Source: Pseudomonadota bacterium (GTDB lineage Bacteria > Pseudomonadota > Gammaproteobacteria > Pseudomonadales > Moraxellaceae). Taken from it: 64,000 nt of DNA. Both the position numbers and the translations under genes were made by a program. The stretch is taken from the NCBI GenBank assembly GCA_023393635.1, contig JAEWKT010000039.1, positions 53,502 to 117,501 of the forward strand, in the 5' to 3' direction. How positions within the stretch are numbered: the first letter of the stretch is position 1; each line of letters opens with the position of its first letter. This document shows positions 45,593-54,445 of this stretch, piece after piece. The notes below the pieces were generated by a model, which did no database searches, was not told the DNA's origin, and worked only from the letters and a program-made list of their open reading frames with translations.

Positions 45593-46507
45593 ATGGCTTT
45601 AACCAAGGAAACCGCCCTCAATATTGCCAATGTGTTAACCGAGGCACTCCCCTATATTCAGCGCTTTGTTGATAAAACTATTGTGGTCAAATATGGCGGC
45701 AATGCCATGACCGATCCAGCACTTGAAAGCTCCTTTGCACGCGATATTGTATTGCTTAAAACCGTAGGTATAAATCCTGTGGTAGTACATGGCGGTGGGC
45801 CACAAGTAGACAGCTTGCTTAAACAACTTGGCCGTGAATCTGACCGTATTGACGGCATGCGGGTAACCGATGCAGCTACCATGGAAGTGGTAGAAATGGT
45901 GCTGGGTGGCAGCGTTAATAAATCAATTGTCAGCCTGATTAACCGCCATGGTGGACATGCCATTGGCTTAACAGGTAAAGATGGCAATTTAATCCGTGCC
46001 AAAAAGCTCATGCTTGATAAAAAAGACGAGCACGGTGAAATTAAAAAAATTGACCTTGGCCAAGTGGGTGACGTTGACCATATTAATGCCAATGTGTTGC
46101 ATTTATTTATAGAAAGTGACTTTATACCTGTGATTGCGCCATTGGGCGTGGATAGCGAAGGCAACACGTATAATATTAATGCCGACTTGGTAGCAGGCAA
46201 AGTCGCAGAAGCCCTTAAAGCAGAAAAACTGGTGCTGCTTACCAACATTTCTGGCGTACTTGATGAAGACAAAAATGTATTAACTGGGCTAAGTACCCAG
46301 GATGTCGATCACCTCATTGATACTGGGGTGATTTATGGTGGCATGATTCCCAAAGTGTCTTGTGCCCTGGATGCGGTTAAAGGCGGCGTGGTCAGCGCGC
46401 ACATTGTTGATGGCCGCGTTCCCCACGTGACCTTACTTGAAGTATTCACTGACAAGGGAATTGGCACCCTCATTAGCAATAACATTAAAAATACGCAAGA
46501 TATTTAG
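45593..46507 (+). CDS. argB: N-acetylglutamate kinase
   Basis: A 304-residue kinase for the second step of arginine synthesis. VVKYGGNAM near the N-terminus, VVHGGGPQVD and the C-terminal INADLVAGKVAEAL and GGMIPKV motifs match ArgB. Possible arginine feedback sites were not analysed. The gene follows algC in the usual order. Confidence 0.97.
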   Translation: MALTKETALNIANVLTEALPYIQRFVDKTIVVKYGGNAMTDPALESSFARDIVLLKTVGINPVVVHGGGPQVDSLLKQLGRESDRIDGMRVTDAATMEVVEMVLGGSVNKSIVSLINRHGGHAIGLTGKDGNLIRAKKLMLDKKDEHGEIKKIDLGQVGDVDHINANVLHLFIESDFIPVIAPLGVDSEGNTYNINADLVAGKVAEALKAEKLVLLTNISGVLDEDKNVLTGLSTQDVDHLIDTGVIYGGMIPKVSCALDAVKGGVVSAHIVDGRVPHVTLLEVFTDKGIGTLISNNIKNTQDI

Positions 46508-46531
46508 ATTGTTCTGCCATTTTTAACTGTT

Positions 46532-46560
46532 CGTGGCCAGTACAGACTTACTGGCCAATT
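46532..46560 (+). terminator. terminator after argB
   Basis: TGGCCAGTA and TACTGGCCA form a perfect 9-bp stem around CAGACT, followed by ATTTGTATTT. Confidence 0.8.
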
Positions 46561-46632
46561 TGTATTTGACCTGCGTCTTGGGCACAATAATACTTAATTC
46601 CGTACGCTCACCTTAATACTGTAGGCAAATTC

Positions 46633-47448
46633 ATGTGTGAATTACTGGGTATGAACTGTGCCACGCCCACAGATATCACCTTTTCATTTAAGGGCTTTTC
46701 ACAGCGCGCTGGCATTACCTCTGACCATGCCGATGGTTTTGGGATTGCCTTTTTTGAAGAAAAAGCCTGCCGCTTATTTATAGATTGTCAGGCAGCAGCG
46801 TTCTCGCCACTGGCAGATTTTGTGCGTAACTATCCCATCAAGTCACGCAATGTGATTGCGCATATCCGCAAAGCCACGCAAGGTAGAATCGAGCTGGCCA
46901 ATAACCATCCATTTATGCGAGAGCTATGGGGCAGGCACTGGATTTTTGCGCATAACGGTGACTTAAAAGAATATTGGCCCCATCTGACGGGACAATTTAT
47001 GCCTGTAGGCAATACGGATAGTGAACGTGCCTACTGTTATATTTTACAGGAATTGCGCTTACGCTTTGGTAAAGATGAGCCATCCTCAGATGATATCTTT
47101 GAATTTTTAGCGGAAGTATCACCTAGAATTGCAGAATACGGCACATTTAACTTTATCATGTCCAATGGGCAGGCCTTGTTCAGTTATGCCACGACTCATC
47201 TACACTGGATTGTGCGTGAATGGCCCTTTCAGCACGCTCATTTAAAAGATATGGATGTCAATATTGACTTTAGCACTGTTACTAAACCAGAAGATCGTGT
47301 GGCGGTGGTCGCCACTGCGCCACTCACCAACGACGAAGTCTGGCAACAATACCAGCCTGGCGAGTTAATCTGGTTTCAAGATGGCAAGGTGCATCAGCAA
47401 GCCCACACTATCATTTCACGTCTTGTTGGCGCAGACTCTGGATCATAA
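46633..47448 (+). CDS. class II glutamine amidotransferase, YafJ-like
   Basis: A 271-residue Ntn-hydrolase with the nucleophilic Cys as the second residue (MCELLGMN), as in glutaminase domains. HIRKATQG, HPFMRELWGRHWIFAHNGDL and TDSERAYCYI are the typical ligand-binding blocks. YafJ-like proteins remove the acyl amide from glutamine or gamma-glutamyl compounds; the substrate here is unknown. It stands alone with its own promoter region. Confidence 0.9.
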   Translation: MCELLGMNCATPTDITFSFKGFSQRAGITSDHADGFGIAFFEEKACRLFIDCQAAAFSPLADFVRNYPIKSRNVIAHIRKATQGRIELANNHPFMRELWGRHWIFAHNGDLKEYWPHLTGQFMPVGNTDSERAYCYILQELRLRFGKDEPSSDDIFEFLAEVSPRIAEYGTFNFIMSNGQALFSYATTHLHWIVREWPFQHAHLKDMDVNIDFSTVTKPEDRVAVVATAPLTNDEVWQQYQPGELIWFQDGKVHQQAHTIISRLVGADSGS

Positions 47449-47537
47449 AAAAACCTAAAAAGGGTCTTCATAAAAAATACAGTGAATCTAAAAATTTAAG
47501 TCGCTAAAATTACTAGTAAAACCATGTCATTACAGCC

Positions 47538-47572
47538 ATAAAAAAACGCCTGAATCATCAGACGTTTTTTGA
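47538..47572. terminator. bidirectional terminator before clpX 3' end
   Basis: AAAAAACG(C)CTGA and TCAG(A)CGTTTTTT pair around ATCA with one mismatch. It lies between two converging genes and fits both directions. Confidence 0.8.
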
Positions 47573-47604
47573 AGAAGTAATTTAAAAGATCACAGTTAAA
47601 TCAC

Positions 47605-48939
47605 TTAAGCACTACGGGTTTGCGTATCTACCAATTTTAAATGTTCAGCAGAAAAAGTATGTTCTGATGCAGGTGATACCGCTAAACGCTCTGCTGACAT
47701 TTCTGGCTTGGCATCTTTGGTAATCACTGCTTCAGTAATACGCACTGTACCAATGTTATCTGATGATGGTAAATCATACATGGTATCTAGCAGCACATTT
47801 TCTAAAATAGAACGTAAGCCACGTGCGCCCGTATTACGGTCTAAAGCTTTTTTAGCCACTGCCAGTAAGGCTTCTTCTTCAAATACCAAGTCCACATCTT
47901 CCATATCAAATAAATATTGATATTGGCGAACCAGCGCATTTTTAGGTTCTGTCAGAATTTGCATCAGTGCTGCTTCATCCAGTTCCTCTAAAGAGGCAAC
48001 CACAGGCAAACGACCAATAAACTCAGGAATTAAGCCATATTTGATTAAGTCTTCTGGCTCAACTTCACGGAATAACTGACCCAGTTTTTTGCTTTCGTCT
48101 TTGGTACGCACTTCTGCATTAAAACCAATACCACCTTTTTCATGCCGCTGCTTAACCAGCTTATCTAAGCCAGCAAATGCACCACCACAAATAAACAAAA
48201 TATTGCTGGTATCGATTTGCACAAATTCTTGCTGCGGATGCTTACGTCCACCCTGCGGTGGAATAGAAGCGACCGTGCCCTCAATCATTTTTAACAATGC
48301 TTGCTGTACACCTTCACCCGACACATCACGCGTAATCGAAGGATTATCACTTTTACGGGTAATTTTATCGATTTCATCGATGTAAATAATCCCTTTCTGG
48401 GCTTTCTCAACATCATAATCAGATTTTTGCAGCAGCTTTTGCACGATGTTTTCCACATCTTCACCCACATAACCTGCTTCGGTTAAAGTGGTGGCATCAG
48501 CCATGGCAAACGGCACATCAAGCACCCGCGCCAAGGTTTGCGCTAACAATGTTTTACCAGAACCTGTTGGCCCAATCAGCAAAATATTACTTTTAGATAG
48601 CTCCACCATGGCATCTTTAGCACCCTGCTGAGCGGTCATGTGCTGGCTGGCTTTTAAGCGTTTATAGTGATTGTACACCGCAACAGACAAGGTCTTTTTG
48701 GCGGTGTCCTGACCAATCACGTACTGGTCTAAGGCAGCACGAATCTCTGCAGGTTTTGGCAATGGACGGGTTGACCAATCGCTTTCTTCAACTTGCTGGC
48801 TGGTTTGTACCAGATCAAGGCATACGTCTACGCATTCGTTACAAATAAAAGCATCTTCGCCAGCAATCAGCTTGCTAACTTCTGCCTGTGTTTTGCCACA
48901 GAATGAACAGTTTTTTTGTCCTTTAGGTAAATCGGACAT
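47605..48939 (-). CDS. clpX: ATP-dependent Clp protease ATPase subunit
   Basis: A 444-residue AAA+ unfoldase. The N-terminal zinc finger has CSFCGKTQ and CNECVD, Walker A is GPTGSGKTLLA, Walker B IIYIDEIDKI, and the ClpP-binding IGF-type loop is in the middle (KGGIGFNAEV). The family's RPGRP-like region and C-terminal helical domain complete it. ClpX feeds substrates to ClpP, encoded 78 bases upstream. Confidence 0.97.
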   Translation of the reverse strand: MSDLPKGQKNCSFCGKTQAEVSKLIAGEDAFICNECVDVCLDLVQTSQQVEESDWSTRPLPKPAEIRAALDQYVIGQDTAKKTLSVAVYNHYKRLKASQHMTAQQGAKDAMVELSKSNILLIGPTGSGKTLLAQTLARVLDVPFAMADATTLTEAGYVGEDVENIVQKLLQKSDYDVEKAQKGIIYIDEIDKITRKSDNPSITRDVSGEGVQQALLKMIEGTVASIPPQGGRKHPQQEFVQIDTSNILFICGGAFAGLDKLVKQRHEKGGIGFNAEVRTKDESKKLGQLFREVEPEDLIKYGLIPEFIGRLPVVASLEELDEAALMQILTEPKNALVRQYQYLFDMEDVDLVFEEEALLAVAKKALDRNTGARGLRSILENVLLDTMYDLPSSDNIGTVRITEAVITKDAKPEMSAERLAVSPASEHTFSAEHLKLVDTQTRSA

Positions 48940-49017
48940 GAGAACTCCAATAAATTAATGAATCAAACGTCTGCCCGATGAAACATACGCTGTGTTCACG
49001 AACGCTATTTTAAGCGC

Positions 49018-49629
49018 TCAGGGACGCTTGCCAAGTACCGCATCAATCAGGCCGTATTCACGGGCTGCTTCAGCATTTAAAAAGTTGTCACGGTCGGTAT
49101 CACGTGCAATACGCTCATAATCCTGACCACTATGCTGCGCCATTAAACGGTTCAGTTTTTCCTTGATCTGAATAATTTCGCGCGCATGAATTTCAATGTC
49201 GGATGCCTGACCTCTAAAACCACCTAGTGGCTGATGAATCATGATCCGTGCATTGGCCAGGGCATAACGCTTGCCTGAAGCACCAGCATTTAATAAAAAC
49301 GCCCCCATGGAAGCAGCTTGTCCCATACAGGTGGTAGACACATCTGGCTTGATAAATTGCATGACATCGTAAATTGCCATACCAGCCGTTACTGATCCGC
49401 CTGGTGAATTAATATACAAATGAATATCTTTATCTGGGTTCTCTGCTTCCAAAAACAAGAGCTGCGCCACAATCAGGTTAGCCATGTGGTCTTCAACTTC
49501 ACCTGACAAAAAGATAATTCGTTCACGCAATAAACGTGAGTAGATATCAAACGAGCGCTCACCACGGGAAGATTGTTCAACCACTACTGGCACTAAGGCA
49601 TTGCTTATAGTTTCAAAATCAAATGACAC
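49018..49629 (-). CDS. clpP: ATP-dependent Clp protease proteolytic subunit
   Basis: A 203-residue serine peptidase forming 14-mers. The catalytic Ser is in GQAASMGAFLL and the His in IMIHQPLGG, with the Asp further on (DRDNFL). Start is GTG (GTGTCATTTG) after AGGAAAA. The gene order tig-clpP-clpX is the common one. Confidence 0.97.
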   Translation of the reverse strand: MSFDFETISNALVPVVVEQSSRGERSFDIYSRLLRERIIFLSGEVEDHMANLIVAQLLFLEAENPDKDIHLYINSPGGSVTAGMAIYDVMQFIKPDVSTTCMGQAASMGAFLLNAGASGKRYALANARIMIHQPLGGFRGQASDIEIHAREIIQIKEKLNRLMAQHSGQDYERIARDTDRDNFLNAEAAREYGLIDAVLGKRP

Positions 49630-49762
49630 TTTGTTTTTCCTAAAAAGCTAATTTTGTTAACGCTTACACTATGGCGGATAATGCATCAAAATGCAAAGGG
49701 GAATAGGATTGCATTGTGAAAAAACGTAGGCCAGCTGGTCAGGTTTTTAGCAAGACCCTTAC

Positions 49763-49788
49763 AACAAAAAAGGCGCTTAAGGCGCCTA
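49763..49788 (-). terminator. terminator after tig
   Basis: On the minus strand AGGCGC and GCGCCT pair around a 5-base loop and are followed by T6. It separates tig from clpP, so clpP has its own promoter. Confidence 0.8.
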
Positions 49789-49812
49789 GTTTGCTCATGC
49801 TCAACTGGACAA

Positions 49813-51144
49813 TTAACGGTTAGCACGCTGCGCTTGCTGTTCCTTTAATAAATCCTGATAGCTGATCACTTCATCATTAACTTTTGCATTTTGCAAAATA
49901 TAATCAACCACTTGATCTTCCAGCACCACCGCTTCAATTTGTGACCGCTGTTGTTGATCGTTGCTAAAGAACTCCACCACTTCTTGTGGGTCTTCATAAG
50001 ATTGAGCAGTTTCTTCAATAAAGGCTTTTACGCGCTCTTGATCCACTGTTAATTTTGCATCTTCCAGGATTTTACCAACCAGTACGCCAAGTTTTACCGA
50101 GCGTTCAGCTTGTTCACGGAACAGTTCGTCTGGCAGCATGCTTTGGTCAAAGTTTTGCGCACCACCAAACTGCTGAGCAAATTGCTGTAGCATTTGTTGA
50201 CGCTGGCGACCAATTTCTTCGGTAACCATGGCATTTGGCACTTCAACGTCGTTATTTTCTACCACGGCATTAAAGGCAGCTTGCTTTAGTTGCTGGCGCA
50301 AGCTGTTTTTCACTTCACGTTCCATATTTTTGCGAACGTCAGCTTTTAGTTTTTCAATGCCTTCTTCTTCGGTAACACCAAAAACAGTTAAAAACTCAGC
50401 ATCGACTTCAGGTAATTTTGGCTTTTCAACTTGTTTTAAGTTGATTTTAAACTGCGCCGCTTTACCTTGCAGGTTTTCAGCTTGATAATCTTCTGGGAAA
50501 GTCACGTCAATAACTTTCTCTTCACCCGCTTTCATGCCAATGATACCGTCTTCAAAACCTGGAATCATACGGCCTGAGCCCAATACCAGTTTAAAGTCTT
50601 CTGCGCTACCGCCTTCAAACTTCTCCCCATCAACTGTCCCTTCAAAATCAAAGGTCACTTGCATGTCTTTTTTGGCCATGCCCTTGGTCACAGCCCAGGT
50701 TTGACGCTGTTTACGCAGGTTATCAATCATCACGTCAACGTCTTCATCACTCACTGCTGATGTTTTACGGGTAACGGATAAATCTTCCAGACCTTTTACA
50801 GTAACTTCTGGATACACTTCAACAGTGGCTTCATAAACCAGGCCATCTTTGTTCAAGTCTACTTTTTCAATATTAGGCATGCCAACGGCATTAATTTTTT
50901 CTTGCTGAATGGCTTCAAATACGGTGTCACGAATCATGTCGTTAATCACGTCTTGACGAATGCCAGGGCCGTAATCAGAACGAATACGTGACATTGGCAC
51001 CTTACCAGGACGGAAGCCATTGATTTTTACATTTTTGGCGGCACTTTTCAGTCGAGCTTCAAATTGTTCGTCAATGCGGCTGGTTGGAACAGTGACATTG
51101 AGACGACGGGAAATACCCGAAACTGTTTCAGTCGTTACAATCAT
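49813..51144 (-). CDS. tig: trigger factor
   Basis: A 443-residue ribosome-bound chaperone and prolyl isomerase. The N-terminal ribosome-binding segment includes FRPGKVPMSRI. The FKBP domain is in the middle (VTFDFEGTVDGEKFEGG and GFEDGIIGMKAGEEK). The C-terminal half is the helical chaperone arm. Length is typical. GAGGAAGCC precedes the ATG. Confidence 0.97.
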   Translation of the reverse strand: MIVTTETVSGISRRLNVTVPTSRIDEQFEARLKSAAKNVKINGFRPGKVPMSRIRSDYGPGIRQDVINDMIRDTVFEAIQQEKINAVGMPNIEKVDLNKDGLVYEATVEVYPEVTVKGLEDLSVTRKTSAVSDEDVDVMIDNLRKQRQTWAVTKGMAKKDMQVTFDFEGTVDGEKFEGGSAEDFKLVLGSGRMIPGFEDGIIGMKAGEEKVIDVTFPEDYQAENLQGKAAQFKINLKQVEKPKLPEVDAEFLTVFGVTEEEGIEKLKADVRKNMEREVKNSLRQQLKQAAFNAVVENNDVEVPNAMVTEEIGRQRQQMLQQFAQQFGGAQNFDQSMLPDELFREQAERSVKLGVLVGKILEDAKLTVDQERVKAFIEETAQSYEDPQEVVEFFSNDQQQRSQIEAVVLEDQVVDYILQNAKVNDEVISYQDLLKEQQAQRANR

Positions 51145-51305
51145 GGCTTCCTCGATAATATCTTAAATTAGTTGAGCTAAATTTTTAAAGTGGGCTAGTA
51201 TAAGCCAAGCAATATGCTTATTACAAAAAAAAGCTGCAAAATGCGCTTTATTTTGCCCTCAAAAAGCCAGGCTTTATTAAAAAACCGATAAAAAAGCACG
51301 CTTTT

Positions 51306-52211
51306 TTAGTTTAAATCGGGTTTATCTATCCACCATGGATAAAATGGCGGCATGGCAGAGGCTTTTTGACTAAACGCAGCAGGACGTTTTTGTAAAAAAG
51401 AATTCACCCCTTCTTTGCCATCGCCTACACTGGTGTAAAACATGGCCAGTGAATCCACCTGATGCGCAACCAATGGATGCGGTGCCACACTATTGCGGTA
51501 CATCATTTGCCGCGCTAACGCCAATGCCACTGGCGAACGGCCTTCTACAAACTGACGTGCCATTTTTTTGGCTTCATCCAATAATTGTTCGGCTGGATAA
51601 ACCTGTTTGACCAACCGCCCCTCTTTTGCAGTTTGCGCATCAAAAATCTCGGCACTATATACCCATTCCAGTGCTTGCGAGATACCCACAATGCGCGGTA
51701 AAAACCAGCTAGAACATGCTTCTGGCACAATACCCAGCTTGCCAAACACAAAGCCAATTTTGGCACGCTCAGACGCCAGACGGATATCCATGGCCAATGT
51801 CATGGTGGCACCTACACCCACTGCTGCCCCATTAATGGCACCAATCACTGGTTTTTTACAATCATAAATAGACAGTACTACACGGCCACCTGTATCGCTC
51901 ACGCCATGTTTAATGTCATCTTCATGGCAACGCATTTGCATATCTTGCAAAGTAGGCTCAAGGCTTTCATCCAGACCAAAGACATTGCCCTCGCGCGATA
52001 AGTCCATACCTGCACAAAATGCTTTGCCGCTGCCTGTCACAATAATGGCGCGAATGTCATCATCGTCATTGGCTTTTTCAAAAAAATCGATCAGCTCGTT
52101 GGCCATTTGTACCGTAAAGGCATTCATTTGCTCAGGACGATTTAATGCCAACACCATAACGCCTGCGTCATCCAGCGTCGTCATTAAGGTTTGATAAGAA
52201 TACTGTGCCAT
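51306..52211 (-). CDS. enoyl-CoA hydratase/isomerase family protein
   Basis: A 301-residue crotonase-fold protein. Oxyanion-hole elements are in AFCAGMDLSREG and INGAAVGVGATMTLAMD, with a substrate Glu expected in KLGIVPEACSSWFLPR. The ATG at 52211 (MAQYSYQ) follows AAGGAGC; the longer frame overlaps that site with a TTG. The C-terminal extension (PFYPWWIDKPDLN) is longer than in FadB-type hydratases. It fits beta-oxidation beside the acyl-CoA dehydrogenases elsewhere in the window, but is not linked to them. Confidence 0.88.
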   Translation of the reverse strand: MAQYSYQTLMTTLDDAGVMVLALNRPEQMNAFTVQMANELIDFFEKANDDDDIRAIIVTGSGKAFCAGMDLSREGNVFGLDESLEPTLQDMQMRCHEDDIKHGVSDTGGRVVLSIYDCKKPVIGAINGAAVGVGATMTLAMDIRLASERAKIGFVFGKLGIVPEACSSWFLPRIVGISQALEWVYSAEIFDAQTAKEGRLVKQVYPAEQLLDEAKKMARQFVEGRSPVALALARQMMYRNSVAPHPLVAHQVDSLAMFYTSVGDGKEGVNSFLQKRPAAFSQKASAMPPFYPWWIDKPDLN

Positions 52212-52397
52212 GCGAAACCTGCTCCTTGGTAGCAATGCACATCAATAACCTGTGCCAGTCTTGCGCTGTACATTGCTTATGTGTGAATGTTTGGATTGTG
52301 CACTATTTTTACAATAGCAGTTTTATAATAAAAAACGTCAATATAAGCAAACTCGGGTATGATAAGCCTTACATTATTTGTCCTATTTGACTAAGCC

Positions 52398-53057
52398 ATG
52401 ACTTTATTATTTATTGAAGATGACAACATGATTGGTGAGTCAACCTGCGTGTTGCTCAAGCAGGCTGGCTTTAACGTGCATTGGGCTAAAAATGGCACGC
52501 AAGCCTTGCAGTTGTTTGATAACCATGACTATGAGTTTGTATTGCTTGATTTAGGCTTACCTGGCATAGACGGCATAGACGTGCTGCAACGTATTCGTAA
52601 AGTAAGTGATTTGCCTGTGCTTATCCTCACGGCACGTGACCATATTGAAGATCGCGTGACGGGGCTTGAACAAGGTGCTGATGATTATCTGGTCAAGCCG
52701 TATCATATTGATGAGTTACTGGCGCGGATTCGTGCGCTGTTACGCCGTGCCAAAGGTGCTACCCAAACCGAGTATGTGCTGGGTGATATTAAAATTATTC
52801 CAGCAGCACATGCCGTGTATAAAAACAATAGCCTGGTGGAAGTATCTGCCAAAGAATGGTCGATTATTGAAACGCTTGCCACCACGCCCAATTGTATTTT
52901 TTCACGTGAGCAATTAGAGCAAAAAATTTCTGAAAAACAGGATATTTTGCAAAGTAATACGGTGGAAGTGCATATTCATAATATACGCCAAAAGCTAGGC
53001 AAAAACTTTATTAAAACCATCCGTGGACTGGGTTATAAAATTGGTAATCTGGAATAA
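52398..53057 (+). CDS. OmpR-family response regulator, QseB/PmrA-like
   Basis: A 219-residue regulator. The receiver has E7/D8/D9, phospho-acceptor D51 in LLDLGLPG, and the LVKPYH Lys. The C-terminal winged helix ends in VEVHIHNIRQKLGKNFIKTIRGLGYKIG. It resembles the QseB/TctD/PmrA branch. The partner kinase begins 6 bases after its stop. The target genes are unknown, though the PqqU/OprB/Gcd genes alongside are obvious candidates. Confidence 0.93.
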   Translation: MTLLFIEDDNMIGESTCVLLKQAGFNVHWAKNGTQALQLFDNHDYEFVLLDLGLPGIDGIDVLQRIRKVSDLPVLILTARDHIEDRVTGLEQGADDYLVKPYHIDELLARIRALLRRAKGATQTEYVLGDIKIIPAAHAVYKNNSLVEVSAKEWSIIETLATTPNCIFSREQLEQKISEKQDILQSNTVEVHIHNIRQKLGKNFIKTIRGLGYKIGNLE

Positions 53058-53063
53058 TTGCCA

Positions 53064-54425
53064 ATGGCCAAACCAACCCATTTATTTTCTTTAGTTAATC
53101 GGATTTTATTTTTATTTGCCTCGTTAGTGCTGGTTTTATTTTTAGTTATTTTTATTTTTGCCTATAACACCACCAAGTCTGAATTTGAGCAAAAGGTTTA
53201 TTATAAAATTGAACGGGTTGGTATTTTATTAGAACGTCAGCTGAAAGATACCAATATACAGTCCTTTGAGGGTAATTATATTATTGGTGAAATTAACACC
53301 AAAATTAAAATTACGCAGCGCAATTGCAATGCTATTCAATCCCCTGCACATCTGTTGGCAGCTTGTGAGGAGATATCAGGTTTTGTGGCCAAAAAAACTG
53401 GCCAGCATGATATAGAAACTTATTTTTTCTTAAATAGCCAAAATAATTTAGTCATTCAAGTCAGTGTGCTGCACAGCCAAATTAACGCTTATGTGCTAAA
53501 ACTCACCAGCCGAATCTTGCTGCCTTATTTAATTGTGGCTCCGTTTGCCATTGTTATTTTATTTGTATTTTTACTCAATAGCCTAAAACCATTACGCACG
53601 CTAGAGCAGGAAATTTTAAAGCGTGCGCCCAATAATTTTGTGCCTCTGGCTACCGAGCCATCTTCGCAAGAGCTGAACTCACTGGTTAAAGCCTTAAATC
53701 AAATGTTTGACCGCGCTTATCAGTTTCAACTCCAGCAGCAGCAATTTATTGCCAATGCTGCGCATGAGCTGCGCACGCCACTCACTGCATTAAGTTTGCA
53801 CCTGCAAATTTTAAAACATGAATTAGTCACCAATGCCCAAGAACAAAAAACCTTTGATGAATTTGAAGAGCGGTTAAATCGCCTGCAACTGCTGGTGAAT
53901 CAAATGATGACTTTAGCGCATCAAGAAAAAATAAGTACTGAACCCAACACGCACCTAATTGATTTATCTGAGCTGCTTAAAAGTGGAATTGAGCAGTTAT
54001 ATCCGAATATTGAAAAACAGGGTTTAAATTTATACATTACAGATTTTGAAAAATGCATGGTTAATGCACGTGCCGATCAACTTAATTCAATTATTATTAA
54101 TATATTGGACAATGCGATTAAATATACGCCAAAAGATGGCTTAATTAGCGTGAGTTTAAAAAGTCAGCCCAATGAAGTGGTTTTAATTATTGAAGATAGC
54201 GGACCTGGTATTGATGCATCCGAATATCAAAAAGTATTTCAACGCTTTTATCGATTAAATAACGCGCAGGATATTATTGGCAGTGGCCTTGGATTGGCCA
54301 TTGTTCATCAGGCTGTTCAGCAATTAAATGGCTCAATTGAGCTGGCCAAATCTATGCTGGGTGGTCTGGCCGTAATTATTAAGTTTAAACAGCCTAACGC
54401 GAAAGAAAGGCTACAAAAACTTTAA
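53064..54425 (+). CDS. sensor histidine kinase partner
   Basis: A 453-residue inner-membrane kinase with transmembrane helices near residues 15-35 and 155-175. The periplasmic segment between them contains two Cys (NCNAIQSPAHLLAACEE) that could bond. HisKA has H234 in AAHELRTPLTAL, and the ATPase has NAIKYTP, DSGPGI and GSGLGLAIV. I choose the ATG at 53064; a TTG two codons earlier immediately follows the regulator stop. Its signal is unknown. Confidence 0.93.
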   Translation: MAKPTHLFSLVNRILFLFASLVLVLFLVIFIFAYNTTKSEFEQKVYYKIERVGILLERQLKDTNIQSFEGNYIIGEINTKIKITQRNCNAIQSPAHLLAACEEISGFVAKKTGQHDIETYFFLNSQNNLVIQVSVLHSQINAYVLKLTSRILLPYLIVAPFAIVILFVFLLNSLKPLRTLEQEILKRAPNNFVPLATEPSSQELNSLVKALNQMFDRAYQFQLQQQQFIANAAHELRTPLTALSLHLQILKHELVTNAQEQKTFDEFEERLNRLQLLVNQMMTLAHQEKISTEPNTHLIDLSELLKSGIEQLYPNIEKQGLNLYITDFEKCMVNARADQLNSIIINILDNAIKYTPKDGLISVSLKSQPNEVVLIIEDSGPGIDASEYQKVFQRFYRLNNAQDIIGSGLGLAIVHQAVQQLNGSIELAKSMLGGLAVIIKFKQPNAKERLQKL

Positions 54426-54445
54426 TGTAGCGACTGCTGAGTCAA